DNA of 10,101 bases from JAAAPF01 sp046541805 (GTDB taxonomy: Bacteria; Pseudomonadota; Alphaproteobacteria; Geminicoccales; Geminicoccaceae), in assembly GCA_046541805.1 (NCBI GenBank), contig JBKHCM010000118.1, forward strand, positions 1 to 10,101. The letters run 5' to 3'. Of the stretch, positions 1 through 5,860 are shown one piece after another. Under the pieces are notes generated by a model. It did no database searches. It was given only the letters and a program-made list of their open reading frames with translations, and was not told where the DNA came from. A program made the translations under genes and the position numbers. The stretch's first letter is position 1; every line of letters begins with the position of its first letter.

Positions 1-1
1 G

Positions 2-424
2 CCCGGCCTGCACGACCGCCGGCGCGGCGAGCGCCACATCCTCGCGGTCGACGACAATCCGATGAACGGCCGCCTGGTGCGGGTGCTGTTGGAGCGGGCC
101 GGCGATCGGGTGAGCGTCCTCGCCGACGGCGAAGCGGCGGTGGCGGCGGTCGCGGCGGGCGACGTCGACGCCGTCTTGATGGACGTGCAGATGCCGGGGA
201 TCAGCGGCCTCGAAGCGGCGCGGCGGATCCGCGCCCTCGCCGGTCCCGTCGCGGCGACGCCGATCATCGCCGTCACCGCCAACGCCGGCGCCGAGGAGGC
301 CGCGGCCTGCCGCGCCGCCGGGATGGACGGCTTCGTCACCAAGCCGATCGACCGGGCCGAGCTGATGGACGCCCTCGACCGCGCCCTCGCCGCGACGGCC
401 GGCGAGGACGACCGGCGCCGTTGA
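2..424 (+). CDS. Receiver domain, C-terminal part of a response regulator or hybrid histidine kinase (5' end outside window)
   Basis: This reading frame is open from the left edge, so the true start lies outside the window; the ATG at 62 falls inside the fold and is not the start. The visible 140 residues are a nearly complete CheY-like receiver. The first strand ends in the acidic pocket VDDNPMN, the phospho-acceptor aspartate is in MDVQMPG (codon 182-184), the switch threonine is in AVTANA, and the conserved lysine is in TKPID. The VDDNPMN and MDVQMPG forms and the position at the very C-terminus are typical of hybrid histidine kinases, where the receiver follows HisKA and HATPase domains; that part would lie upstream and is inferred. 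The protein would pass phosphate from a sensor to an Hpt partner or act as a phosphate sink. After the receiver there is only a short charged tail, with no output domain. A stand-alone regulator with an N-terminal extension is the alternative. Confidence 0.9.
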   Translation, partial: PGLHDRRRGERHILAVDDNPMNGRLVRVLLERAGDRVSVLADGEAAVAAVAAGDVDAVLMDVQMPGISGLEAARRIRALAGPVAATPIIAVTANAGAEEAAACRAAGMDGFVTKPIDRAELMDALDRALAATAGEDDRRR

Positions 425-436
425 AGGCAACCCGAA

Positions 437-454
437 GGCGCCCGCCCCGGCGCC
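437..454 (+). terminator. Possible GC hairpin downstream of the receiver gene
   Basis: Two copies of GGCGCC separated by six bases can pair as a 6-bp, all-GC stem just 12 bases after the stop codon of the receiver gene. No T-run follows, so this is at best a weak or factor-dependent terminator. Such pairings are common in DNA this rich in GC. Confidence 0.22.
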
Positions 455-596
455 GCATCGTCGTGGGCGGCTGGGCACGCCTGTCGAGGGCTCGCCAGTC
501 ACCGGGTCGTCGCTGGGCCGGAATGGGCAACGGGGGTGGCGCGCATGGCGCCGACGGGAGCCTCCGGGGGGCAGGCCACGAGCCCCAGCCGGCCTC

Positions 597-1033
597 GTCG
601 CCGGTGCCATAACCGTCCGGCGCGCCGGCAGTCCCGCCCTCGCGCCGGACCGCGCGAACCTCTTGGTGATCCGAAGCGACGCCACCGGTCGGTGGAACGT
701 CCGGGCCCAAACCTTCGGTCTTTCGGGTCGCGAGACGCCCGGCATCGACCGCATCGCCGCCGAGGGGATGATGTTCACCGACGACCACGGCGAGCCGTCC
801 GGCCCCGCCGGCCGGTCGTCGTTTCTCACCGGTTGGAGCGCGCGGAGGCGGGCGCGGATGAAGGTCGTCGACGACGCGGCCGCCGACGCCGCGACGACCT
901 GTCGGGCGAGGTCGACATCGCCGAGGCGACCGTCGTCCTTTACGCGACCGACACCGGGCCGCCCATGAACGCCTGGCCGGACGCGGCGATGACGCCGTTT
1001 TCGGGCGAGAAGAACACGAACGGGGAGGGCGGT
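597..1033 (+). pseudogene. Decayed arylsulfatase, internally deleted and frameshifted
   Basis: Two segments in different frames resemble one arylsulfatase of the alkaline-phosphatase superfamily. In one frame (about 597-839) there is a signal-peptide-like stretch, then DRANLLVI, ETPGIDRIAAEGMMFTD and EPSGPAGRSSFLTG. These match the family pattern of NILVI, RTPNIDRIA.EG..FTD and SCTAGR..F.TG. In another frame (about 893-1033) there is TVVLYATDTG, then NAWPDAAMTPF and EKNTNGEGG, which matches the TIVxYxTDNG...MTPFR.EKNTNWEG block. Between them only about 20 codons remain where intact relatives have, from memory, roughly 200 residues. Key residues are also gone: the cysteine that becomes formylglycine is Gly (codon 801-803), the metal-binding GDD is RSD, and DNG is DTG. 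The C-terminal half is not recognisable. It cannot encode an active enzyme. The family call is confident; the exact ends are not. Confidence 0.8.
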
Positions 1034-1375
1034 CGACGCGAATGGCGGCGGCGCTCACCGCGGGCGACTTTCCGGTCGCGGCGTGGGCGGGCGAGCGCTC
1101 GCCCTCCTGGATGGACGGTCGCGCTTCGAGGGGGTGACCCGCCTCGACCCGCAGCGGCTCGAGGCCCGGAGCCGGCGCCGTCGCATCCAACTCGCCGCCT
1201 TGCGGAACGACCGCGGCCGCGCGCTCCTCGCCGACGCGCGCGCCGCGAGCCCGGCCGCCGCTGAGCTCGCGGCCCCGGGCCGGCGGCTCGACGTCGGCGC
1301 GCTCTCTTCATCGCGGCCGGCGTCGCGGGGGCCGCGGTGAGCGTTGGCTGCGAGCGGTGCGCGATGCGCGTCGGA
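1034..1375. other. Gene-free stretch between the sulfatase remnant and hpf
   Basis: All frames on both strands give arginine/proline/alanine-rich, low-complexity translations, as expected of non-coding DNA with high GC. One 85-residue plus-strand frame (1083-1340) contains short plausible stretches but resembles no family I recognise; it may be further sulfatase debris or noise. No clear terminator follows the incoming hpf gene here. Confidence 0.5.
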
Positions 1376-1690
1376 TCAGCCACGGCGCCTTTCGGCGTGC
1401 GCCTTCAAGCGGCGTTTGGCGGCGTCGAAGGCGGCGACGACCGCGCGGTGCACGTCGGGGGCGGGATCGGGCTTCACGACGATGTCCTGGCCCGGCACGT
1501 TGATGTCGATCTTGACGGCGAAGGCCGCCGCACCCCCGGCATTCTTGGACGGCGCCTCGACGACGACCCGACAGCTCACGATCTTCTCGAACAGCCCCTC
1601 CAGCTTGGCGACCCGCTCGCGAATGTCGTGCTCGACGGCGTCCGAGTGCGGCAGGTTGTGGAAGCTGATCTTGAGGTCGGAGTCCATCAT
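1376..1690 (-). CDS. hpf: Short ribosome hibernation-promoting factor, HPF/RaiA (YfiA) family
   Basis: This cytoplasmic protein of 104 residues belongs to the HPF/RaiA (sigma-54 modulation / S30AE) family. These proteins bind the decoding region of the 30S subunit in starved or stationary cells, block translation and protect inactive 70S or 100S ribosomes. The family pattern is visible: strand one LKISFHNLPHSDAVEHDIRE (residues 6-25), a helix KLEGLFEKIVSCRVVVEAP (29-47), strand IDINVPGQDIVV (61-72), and helix DVHRAVVAAFDAAKRRLKAH (79-98). It stops there, so it is the short form; the long form of many alphaproteobacteria has a second dimerisation domain that is absent here. The protein starts MM, and the upstream GGAA is only a weak ribosome site. 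It is last in the minus-strand series, 80 bases after the LapG-like gene, from which it is separated by a large inverted repeat. Short HPF and RaiA cannot be told apart from sequence alone. Confidence 0.85.
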   Translation of the reverse strand: MMDSDLKISFHNLPHSDAVEHDIRERVAKLEGLFEKIVSCRVVVEAPSKNAGGAAAFAVKIDINVPGQDIVVKPDPAPDVHRAVVAAFDAAKRRLKAHAERRRG

Positions 1691-1708
1691 GAGTTCCGCG
1701 CCGGTTGA

Positions 1709-1760
1709 TTGTCCGAATCACGATGGAAGCCGTGCGTGCGCCGCGGCGCAATTCGGACAA
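1709..1760. repeat. 10-bp perfect inverted repeat enclosing a 14-bp palindrome
   Basis: TTGTCCGAAT at 1709-1718 is perfectly repeated in inverse orientation (ATTCGGACAA) at 1751-1760, with 32 bases between. Immediately inside the right arm is the perfect palindrome TGCGCCGCGGCGCA (1737-1750). The element fills most of the 80-base gap between the LapG-like gene and hpf. Either end could form an RNA stem on both strands. There is no T-run, so a simple intrinsic terminator is not well supported. An operator for a dimeric regulator, or an mRNA-processing or attenuation hairpin before hpf, fits equally well. Confidence 0.6.
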
Positions 1761-1770
1761 GGGGAGGAGG

Positions 1771-2448
1771 TCAGCGCGCCGGCGCGGTCTCGCCGGGCAG
1801 CCGGTAGAGCCAGCGCTCGTCCTCGTTGACGGCGTAGTAGGGGTCGTAGCGGTGGTCGCGGGCGGCATCGAGCAGGCGCTCGGACTGGTTGTCGAGAAGC
1901 CAGACGCCGCTCTCGGTGCGCACCGCCAGCACGGCGTGGGGCAGGCCGCGGCGGACGTCCTCGACCACGACGATGCGCATGTCGCGCACCGCCACGCCGA
2001 GGCGGGCCAGCGTGGCGTATTTGGCGATGGCGTAGTCCTCGCAGTCGCCGGCGCCGGCGAGGAAGCCCCACGGCCCCGCCCAATGGTCGCGCGCGCCGTG
2101 GACCTCGCGGTCGCTGGCGTAGGGCACCGCGTTGACGAACCGGTTGACGGCCTCCAGCCGGGCGCGGATCGGCTGCTCGCGCTGGTCCGCCACGAGCCGG
2201 CGCCAGGCGACGTGGCGAGCGTGCGCGCAGGCGGCGGCATCGGCGAGGCAGGCGTCCAGCCTGCGGCCGTCGCGGGCGAGCGCGCGGCGGGCGCGCTCCC
2301 AGCGCGGCAGGGCGATGCCCTGGGCGAGTTCCGGCACGGCTTCGTCGAAGAGGTGCGCCGCCGCCAGCGGCGGCTGGCGGGGGATGAGGAGGCAGGCGGT
2401 GACGACGACGAGGGCGACGCAGGCGCGCCGCACGGGACGAGACAACAC
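1771..2448 (-). CDS. LapG-like periplasmic cysteine protease (BTLCP, Peptidase_C93)
   Basis: This is a bacterial transglutaminase-like cysteine proteinase (PF06035, DUF920). The studied member LapG cuts the N-terminus of large surface adhesins in the periplasm and so releases biofilm cells; it is held back by the c-di-GMP receptor LapD. The catalytic triad is readable: Cys in AGAGDCEDYA, His 35 residues later in LPHAVLAVRT, and Asp 15 residues after that in WLLDNQ. The spacing is close to that of LapG, and the D and E flanking the Cys match its calcium-binding residues. A signal peptide is present (RPVRR then ACVALVVVTACLLI); VTAC resembles a lipobox, so a lipoprotein is possible. I chose the GTG at 2448, with GGAG nine bases upstream (225 residues); a TTG at 2472 would add eight residues but has no spaced Shine-Dalgarno site. 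It lies 60 bases after flhB behind a possible CtrA box. Neither LapD nor an adhesin is visible, so its substrate is unknown. Confidence 0.85.
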   Translation of the reverse strand: MLSRPVRRACVALVVVTACLLIPRQPPLAAAHLFDEAVPELAQGIALPRWERARRALARDGRRLDACLADAAACAHARHVAWRRLVADQREQPIRARLEAVNRFVNAVPYASDREVHGARDHWAGPWGFLAGAGDCEDYAIAKYATLARLGVAVRDMRIVVVEDVRRGLPHAVLAVRTESGVWLLDNQSERLLDAARDHRYDPYYAVNEDERWLYRLPGETAPAR

Positions 2449-2497
2449 CGGGCGATACTCCGCTCGGACCAAGGTCCAAGAGCATCGCCGCCACGCG

Positions 2498-2512
2498 TTA
2501 ACGCCGCGTTAC
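2498..2512 (-). promoter_or_regulatory. Possible CtrA box upstream of the LapG-like gene
   Basis: Read on the minus strand this is GTAA-N7-TTAA followed by C, one mismatch from the CtrA consensus TTAA-N7-TTAAC. The perfect half is nearest the gene and its edge is 49 bases before the preferred GTG start. The degenerate half includes the flhB stop codon TAA, so part of the match could be accidental. TTAA is very rare in this window. Confidence 0.4.
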
Positions 2513-3591
2513 GCCGCGCCGGCGCCCGGCGAGCGCTGGCGCATGACGAAGCCGATGACCTCGGCGGCGGCCTCGAAGTGCTTGGTCGAGATGGTGTGGC
2601 CGACTTCGACCTCGGCGTAGAGGGCGCGGGCGAGCGCCCGGTTCTCGACCACCGGCACGCGGTGCTCGCGGGCGAGCGCGCGGATGCGGAAGGCGAGGGC
2701 GTCGGCGCCCTTGGCGGTGACCTCGGGCGCCTTCATGGTCTCCGGCGCGTATTTGAGCGCCACGGCGAAGTGCGTCGGGTTGGTGACGACGACCGTGGCC
2801 TCGGGCACCGCCTGCATCATCCGTCGGCGCGAGCGTTCGGTCCTGAGCTGGCGGATCTTGGCTTTGACGTGCGGGTCGCCCTCGGTCTGCTTGTTCTCGT
2901 CGCGCACCTGCTTGCGCGTCATCTTGAGGTTTTCCCAGTGGCTGTGCCGCTGGAGCGTGTAATCGGCGATGGCGACGACCACCACCACCGCCAGCGCCGC
3001 GCCCAGCCCGCGCAACAGCATGCCCTGCAGGATCGCCAGGACCTCGGGCACCGGCACCGCCGCGGTCGCCGGCACCTCGACGAGCAGCGGGCTCACCGCC
3101 CACCAGGCGACCGCGCCCAACAGCACGACCTTGGCGACGTTCTTGAGGGCTTCGGCCAGCGCCTTCGGCGCGAACAGGCGTTTGAGGCCGGCGAGTGGCG
3201 AGATCTTCTGGAGCTTGGGCGTGACCGGCTTGAGCGAGCAGACGAGGCCGTGCTGGGCGATGTTGGCGAGGACCGCGGCCAGGGCGAAGCCGGCGACGGG
3301 GAGCGCCAGCATCGCGCTGAGGGCGAGCATCAGCTGGACCATGAGCGCGGCGAGCGAGCCCGGATCGGTGCGCACCAGATGCGCATGCTCCAAAAGGCTG
3401 GTCAGCGGTGGCACGAGGCCGGCGAAGCTGCCGGCACCCATGGGCGAGACCAGCATCAGCCCGACGGCGAGGATGAACAGGCTGGTCACGTCGCGCGAGG
3501 TCGGGACCTGGCCGTCCTTTCTGGCGTCCTCGAGCCGCTTCGAGGTCGGCGCTTCGGTGCGCTCGTCGCGTTCCGGCTGCTCGTCGGCCAT
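2509..3591 (-). CDS. flhB: Flagellar type III export apparatus switch protein FlhB
   Basis: FlhB is the inner-membrane export-gate protein whose self-cleaving cytoplasmic domain switches the flagellar exporter from rod/hook to filament substrates. At 360 residues the length is normal. It has the hydrophilic N-terminus ERTEAPTSKRLEDARKDGQVP (residues 10-30), four hydrophobic segments (about 36-60, 83-111, 152-173, 184-213) and the linker with MTRKQVRDENKQTEGDP (224-240). The autocleavage motif NPTH is intact at 271-274, followed by FAVALKY. The later block VPVVENRALARALYAEVEVG (312-331) is also conserved. It is the last gene of the flagellar operon and begins four bases after the fliR stop, which suggests co-translation. 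The ATG start is the family start; the upstream ribosome site is G-rich but poor. The TAA stop lies inside a possible CtrA box for the next gene. A non-flagellar type III SctU homologue is excluded by the neighbouring rod genes. Confidence 0.98.
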   Translation of the reverse strand: MADEQPERDERTEAPTSKRLEDARKDGQVPTSRDVTSLFILAVGLMLVSPMGAGSFAGLVPPLTSLLEHAHLVRTDPGSLAALMVQLMLALSAMLALPVAGFALAAVLANIAQHGLVCSLKPVTPKLQKISPLAGLKRLFAPKALAEALKNVAKVVLLGAVAWWAVSPLLVEVPATAAVPVPEVLAILQGMLLRGLGAALAVVVVVAIADYTLQRHSHWENLKMTRKQVRDENKQTEGDPHVKAKIRQLRTERSRRRMMQAVPEATVVVTNPTHFAVALKYAPETMKAPEVTAKGADALAFRIRALAREHRVPVVENRALARALYAEVEVGHTISTKHFEAAAEVIGFVMRQRSPGAGAA

Positions 3592-3595
3592 CGGC

Positions 3596-4351
3596 TCACG
3601 CCCCCAGCTGGACGACGAGATCGGCGGTGAAGCGGGCGTAGGCCTCGACGATGCCGCCGATCGAGAGACCCAGGACGGCGAGGCCGATCAGGATCTGCAG
3701 CGGCATGGCGACGAACAGGACCTGCAGGCTGGGCACGAGCCGGTTCATCATCCCGAGGACCGCGTAGAGCAGCACCGCAACGACGGTGATCGGCATCGCC
3801 ATCTGCACGCCCAGCACCACGGCGTCGGCGCTGCCGCGCGCCATCCCCGCCGCCATGTCGCCGGCGGCCGGCCCCGCGCCCGGCGGCAACACCTCGTAGC
3901 TCGTCACCAGCCCGGCGAGCATGGCGTGGTGGCCGTCGAGGACCAACAGCATCATCAGCCCGGCCGCGGTCAACAGGTTGCCGGTGACGGGGGTCTGCGC
4001 CCCCGCCATCGGGTTGAAGAAGGTGGCGGCCCAAAAGCCCATCTGCATCGCGAAGGCGGTGCCGGCGATGTGGAGCGCCATGATCCCCAGCCGCACGAAG
4101 CTGCCGATGAAGAGGCCGTGGACGACCTCGCCGACGACCAGGCCGGCGAAGCGGGCGTCGAACCCGTCGACGGGCGGCAGGCTCGAGCGCAGCACCGGCG
4201 TGAGCAGGACGGCCAAGGCCAACGCCACCACCAGGCGGGCGCGGGCGAGGACGTAGCCTTCGCCGAACACCGGCAGGATCATCAACGCCGCGCCGAGGCG
4301 GGCGAAGACGAGGAGGATGGCCGCGGTCTCGGCGGTGACGGCGACGCTCAA
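3596..4351 (-). CDS. fliR: Flagellar export gate protein FliR
   Basis: FliR is an inner-membrane subunit of the FliPQR export gate through which flagellar rod, hook and filament proteins leave the cell. The 251-residue protein is almost wholly hydrophobic, with about six segments (near 8-30, 40-54, 68-97, 126-149, 179-207 and 211-238). It carries the family patterns GEGYVLARARLVVALALA near the start, FFNPMAGAQTPV (111-122) in the middle, and MNRLVPSLQVLFVAMPLQI (202-220) near the end. The start is TTG: the T-T-G-A at 4351-4348 holds both this start and the TGA of fliQ, and no ATG or GTG occurs before residue 24, which is already inside the first membrane segment. There is no good ribosome-binding site, so translation probably depends on ribosomes finishing fliQ. 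FliP is not in the window and must be encoded elsewhere. Confidence 0.97.
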   Translation of the reverse strand: MSVAVTAETAAILLVFARLGAALMILPVFGEGYVLARARLVVALALAVLLTPVLRSSLPPVDGFDARFAGLVVGEVVHGLFIGSFVRLGIMALHIAGTAFAMQMGFWAATFFNPMAGAQTPVTGNLLTAAGLMMLLVLDGHHAMLAGLVTSYEVLPPGAGPAAGDMAAGMARGSADAVVLGVQMAMPITVVAVLLYAVLGMMNRLVPSLQVLFVAMPLQILIGLAVLGLSIGGIVEAYARFTADLVVQLGA

Positions 4352-4614
4352 AGTCCGGCACCGATCTGGGCGAAGAGCGCCTCGGTGAAGGTCAGCAGCG
4401 TCGCCAGCATGAACGGCATCGCCAGGATCATCGTCGCGAAGATGCCGATGATCTTGGGCACGAAGGTGAGGGTGGGCTCCTGGATCTGGGTGATCGCCTG
4501 CACGAAGGAGACGACGAGGCCGACGACGAGTGCCACCAAGAGGATGGGGGCGCCCACCTTGATGCAGACGAACACGGCCTCGCGGGCGAGGTCGATGGTG
4601 GGACCGCTCAGCAT
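4348..4614 (-). CDS. fliQ: Flagellar export gate protein FliQ
   Basis: FliQ is the small subunit of the FliPQR export gate in the cytoplasmic membrane. The product has 88 residues, the usual family length, and two hydrophobic hairpin helices (about 16-38 and 52-74). Between them is the conserved loop QAITQIQEPTLTFVPKIIGI (residues 39-58), which is diagnostic for FliQ/SctS. It starts with ATG 12 bases after fliE, with no strong ribosome site, and its TGA overlaps the TTG start of fliR by four bases. The order fliE-fliQ-fliR-flhB is a common alphaproteobacterial flagellar arrangement. Confidence 0.97.
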   Translation of the reverse strand: MLSGPTIDLAREAVFVCIKVGAPILLVALVVGLVVSFVQAITQIQEPTLTFVPKIIGIFATMILAMPFMLATLLTFTEALFAQIGAGL

Positions 4615-4626
4615 CGGACCCGCGCC

Positions 4627-4929
4627 TCAGATCGGCATCCGGATGATGTCCTGATAGGCGGCGATGACGCGGTCGCGCACCGCGCTCGCCGTGTCCAGGC
4701 CCAGCTCGGCCTGGGTGACCGCTTCGACCACCTCGCGTACCGAGGCCTCGCCCATGACGTGCTCGGCCGCCTTGGTCTCGGCGCTGCGGTTGGTGGCGAC
4801 GATGTCCTCGATCGCCGTCTTGAGCATGGTTTCAAAACTCGCGCCCTGGGTCGCATCGGACCCCTGGGCCTGACCCCGGGTCGTGACGGGCTGGGCGAGG
4901 GGGGTGGCGAGCGGGTCGACGCTGGTCAT
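4627..4929 (-). CDS. fliE: Flagellar hook-basal body protein FliE
   Basis: FliE joins the MS ring and export gate to the proximal rod of the flagellar basal body and is an early export substrate. The product has 100 residues with the normal two-part build. A variable, flexible N-terminus is followed by FETMLKTAIEDIVATN, and the C-terminal helix ends VRDRVIAAYQDIIRMPI, the conserved part of the family. I chose the ATG at 4929 because GGAGG lies eight bases upstream; a GTG two codons earlier (4935) would be only two bases from that site. The gene follows flgC by 16 bases, and its ribosome site lies just after the flgC stop, so the two are probably co-translated. There is no signal peptide, as expected for a type III export substrate. 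Confidence 0.96.
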   Translation of the reverse strand: MTSVDPLATPLAQPVTTRGQAQGSDATQGASFETMLKTAIEDIVATNRSAETKAAEHVMGEASVREVVEAVTQAELGLDTASAVRDRVIAAYQDIIRMPI

Positions 4930-4945
4930 GGCCACGGCCTCCGGC

Positions 4946-5353
4946 TTACTTGAGCAGGTTCAGGGTTTGCGACACCATGTTGCGCGTCAGCGACATGGCC
5001 TGAAGGTTGGCCTCGTAGGAGCGCTGGGCCTCGCGCATGTCCATCAGCTCCGCCAGCGGCTCGACGTTCGGCAGCATGACGTAGCCGGTGTCGTCGGCGG
5101 CGGGATGGGCCGGGTCGTAGCGCTTTTCGAAGTCGCCGCGGTCGACGCCGTAGCGGTCGATGTCGACGAGGCGCAGGCCCGTCTCGCGGTCGAGGGCCTC
5201 GCGGAAGGAGACGGTGCGCCGGCGGTAGGGCTCGCCGCCGGGGGTGGTCGCGAGCGAGTCCGAGTTGGCGAGGTTTTGGGCCGCGATCTGGACGCGCGTG
5301 CCCTGCACCCGCATACCATGGCTGGCCACCTGGACGGCGTCTTCGAGTTTCAT
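4946..5353 (-). CDS. flgC: Flagellar proximal rod protein FlgC
   Basis: FlgC is one of the proximal rod subunits of the flagellar basal body, exported by the type III apparatus and assembled in the periplasm. The 135-residue product has the N-terminal rod motif RVQIAAQNLANSDS (residues 20-33), the central TVSF and FEKRYDPAHP elements, and the C-terminal block GYVMLPNVEPLAELMDMREA followed by RSYEANLQAMSLTRNMV (90-127). These match the FlgC pattern of GYVxxPNVxPxxEMxxM and ASRSYEANV. It starts with ATG 25 bases after flgB; an AGGA nine bases upstream is the likely ribosome site. It ends TAA just before the fliE ribosome site. Its terminal helices are complete, so it should be functional. Confidence 0.97.
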   Translation of the reverse strand: MKLEDAVQVASHGMRVQGTRVQIAAQNLANSDSLATTPGGEPYRRRTVSFREALDRETGLRLVDIDRYGVDRGDFEKRYDPAHPAADDTGYVMLPNVEPLAELMDMREAQRSYEANLQAMSLTRNMVSQTLNLLK

Positions 5354-5378
5354 CGGCGGAGGTCCTCGGCTGTCGGGG

Positions 5379-5777
5379 TCACTGGCCCCTGCCCAACGCG
5401 TTGCGCATCATCGTCAGGTACTTGCCGTAGAGCATGGTCGCACGCTTGTGTTCGCCGGAGTTCGAGCGCAGTTTGCCGGCCTCGATCTCGAGGCTGACGG
5501 CGTTGCCCGAGGGCTTGAGCTCGGCGGGCGTCGCCTCGCTCGCCGCCTGTGGCGCGACGGTGAAGCCCTTCGCATGGGCGGGATCGGTCCGCGCCAGCTG
5601 CACCGGTTCGCCGCCGCTGCCGGCGACGAGCCGGCGGAAGTCCGGCTCCACCAGATCCTCGGGGATGAAACCCGGGCTGTCGGCGTTGGCGATGTTGCGG
5701 GTGATGACGCGGTGCCGCGCGTCGGTGAAATCCAGCTTGCGGTCGATCAGGTCGAAGAGGGCCAAACGATCCAGCAC
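5379..5777 (-). CDS. flgB: Flagellar proximal rod protein FlgB
   Basis: FlgB is the most proximal rod subunit of the flagellar basal body and is exported through the type III gate. The 132-residue product has RHRVITRNIANADSPGF (residues 21-37), the N-terminal rod-protein motif, a variable middle, GNAVSLEIEAGKLRSNSGEH (91-110, matching the GNxVDLExE block) and a C-terminal helix ATMLYGKYLTMMRNAL. The start is a GTG at 5777 with AGAGGAA about four bases before it. It is first in the operon flgB-flgC-fliE-fliQ-fliR-flhB and is divergent from csrA across 83 bases. A possible CtrA box sits 48 bases before the start. The AGGA in its ribosome site is also a minimal CsrA-binding core, so repression by the neighbouring CsrA is conceivable but unproven. 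Confidence 0.97.
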   Translation of the reverse strand: MLDRLALFDLIDRKLDFTDARHRVITRNIANADSPGFIPEDLVEPDFRRLVAGSGGEPVQLARTDPAHAKGFTVAPQAASEATPAELKPSGNAVSLEIEAGKLRSNSGEHKRATMLYGKYLTMMRNALGRGQ

Positions 5778-5825
5778 GCGCTTCCTCTCGTGTTCCGGGT
5801 CGGTTGCAGGCTAGTCGCAAGAGGG

Positions 5826-5840
5826 TTAATGACCCGCTAA
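5826..5840. promoter_or_regulatory. Possible CtrA box between flgB and csrA
   Basis: On the plus strand this is TTAA-N7-CTAA followed by C. On the minus strand it is TTAG-N7-TTAA followed by C, one mismatch from the CtrA consensus TTAA-N7-TTAAC. The perfect half faces flgB, 48 bases from its GTG, where an activating site for a flagellar class II promoter would be expected. On the other side it lies only 20 bases before the csrA ATG, so bound CtrA would more likely block than activate csrA. CtrA control of flagellar genes is well established in alphaproteobacteria. Confidence 0.5.
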
Positions 5841-5845
5841 CGGGT
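5832..5845 (+). promoter_or_regulatory. Small hairpin in the csrA leader
   Basis: ACCCG and CGGGT form a perfect 5-bp stem with a CTAA loop directly before the csrA ribosome site (GAAGG, 5846-5850). It overlaps the possible CtrA box, so the DNA symmetry and an RNA role cannot be separated by eye. A hairpin here could modulate csrA translation. Confidence 0.3.
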
Positions 5846-5860
5846 GAAGGGCGCTGGCCG

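Noticed and set aside
336..1190. A 284-codon minus-strand frame across the gene-free stretch
   Set aside because: The translation is low-complexity and Arg/Pro-rich and overlaps both the receiver gene and the sulfatase relic, whose plus-strand motifs are recognisable.
1705..3630. A 641-codon open plus-strand frame
   Set aside because: It is the antisense shadow of the LapG-like, flhB and start of fliR genes. Its translation is rich in H, R, G, D and E with no recognisable domain, and the minus-strand genes are certain.
2969..4654. A 561-codon open plus-strand frame
   Set aside because: It lies opposite flhB, fliR and fliQ, which are clear by motif; the translation has no family features and changes character midway.
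5778..5860. A sigma-54 promoter for the flagellar operon
   Set aside because: No GG-N10-GC core of the TGGCAC-N5-TTGC type is found in the gap on the minus strand; the CtrA-like box is a better candidate.
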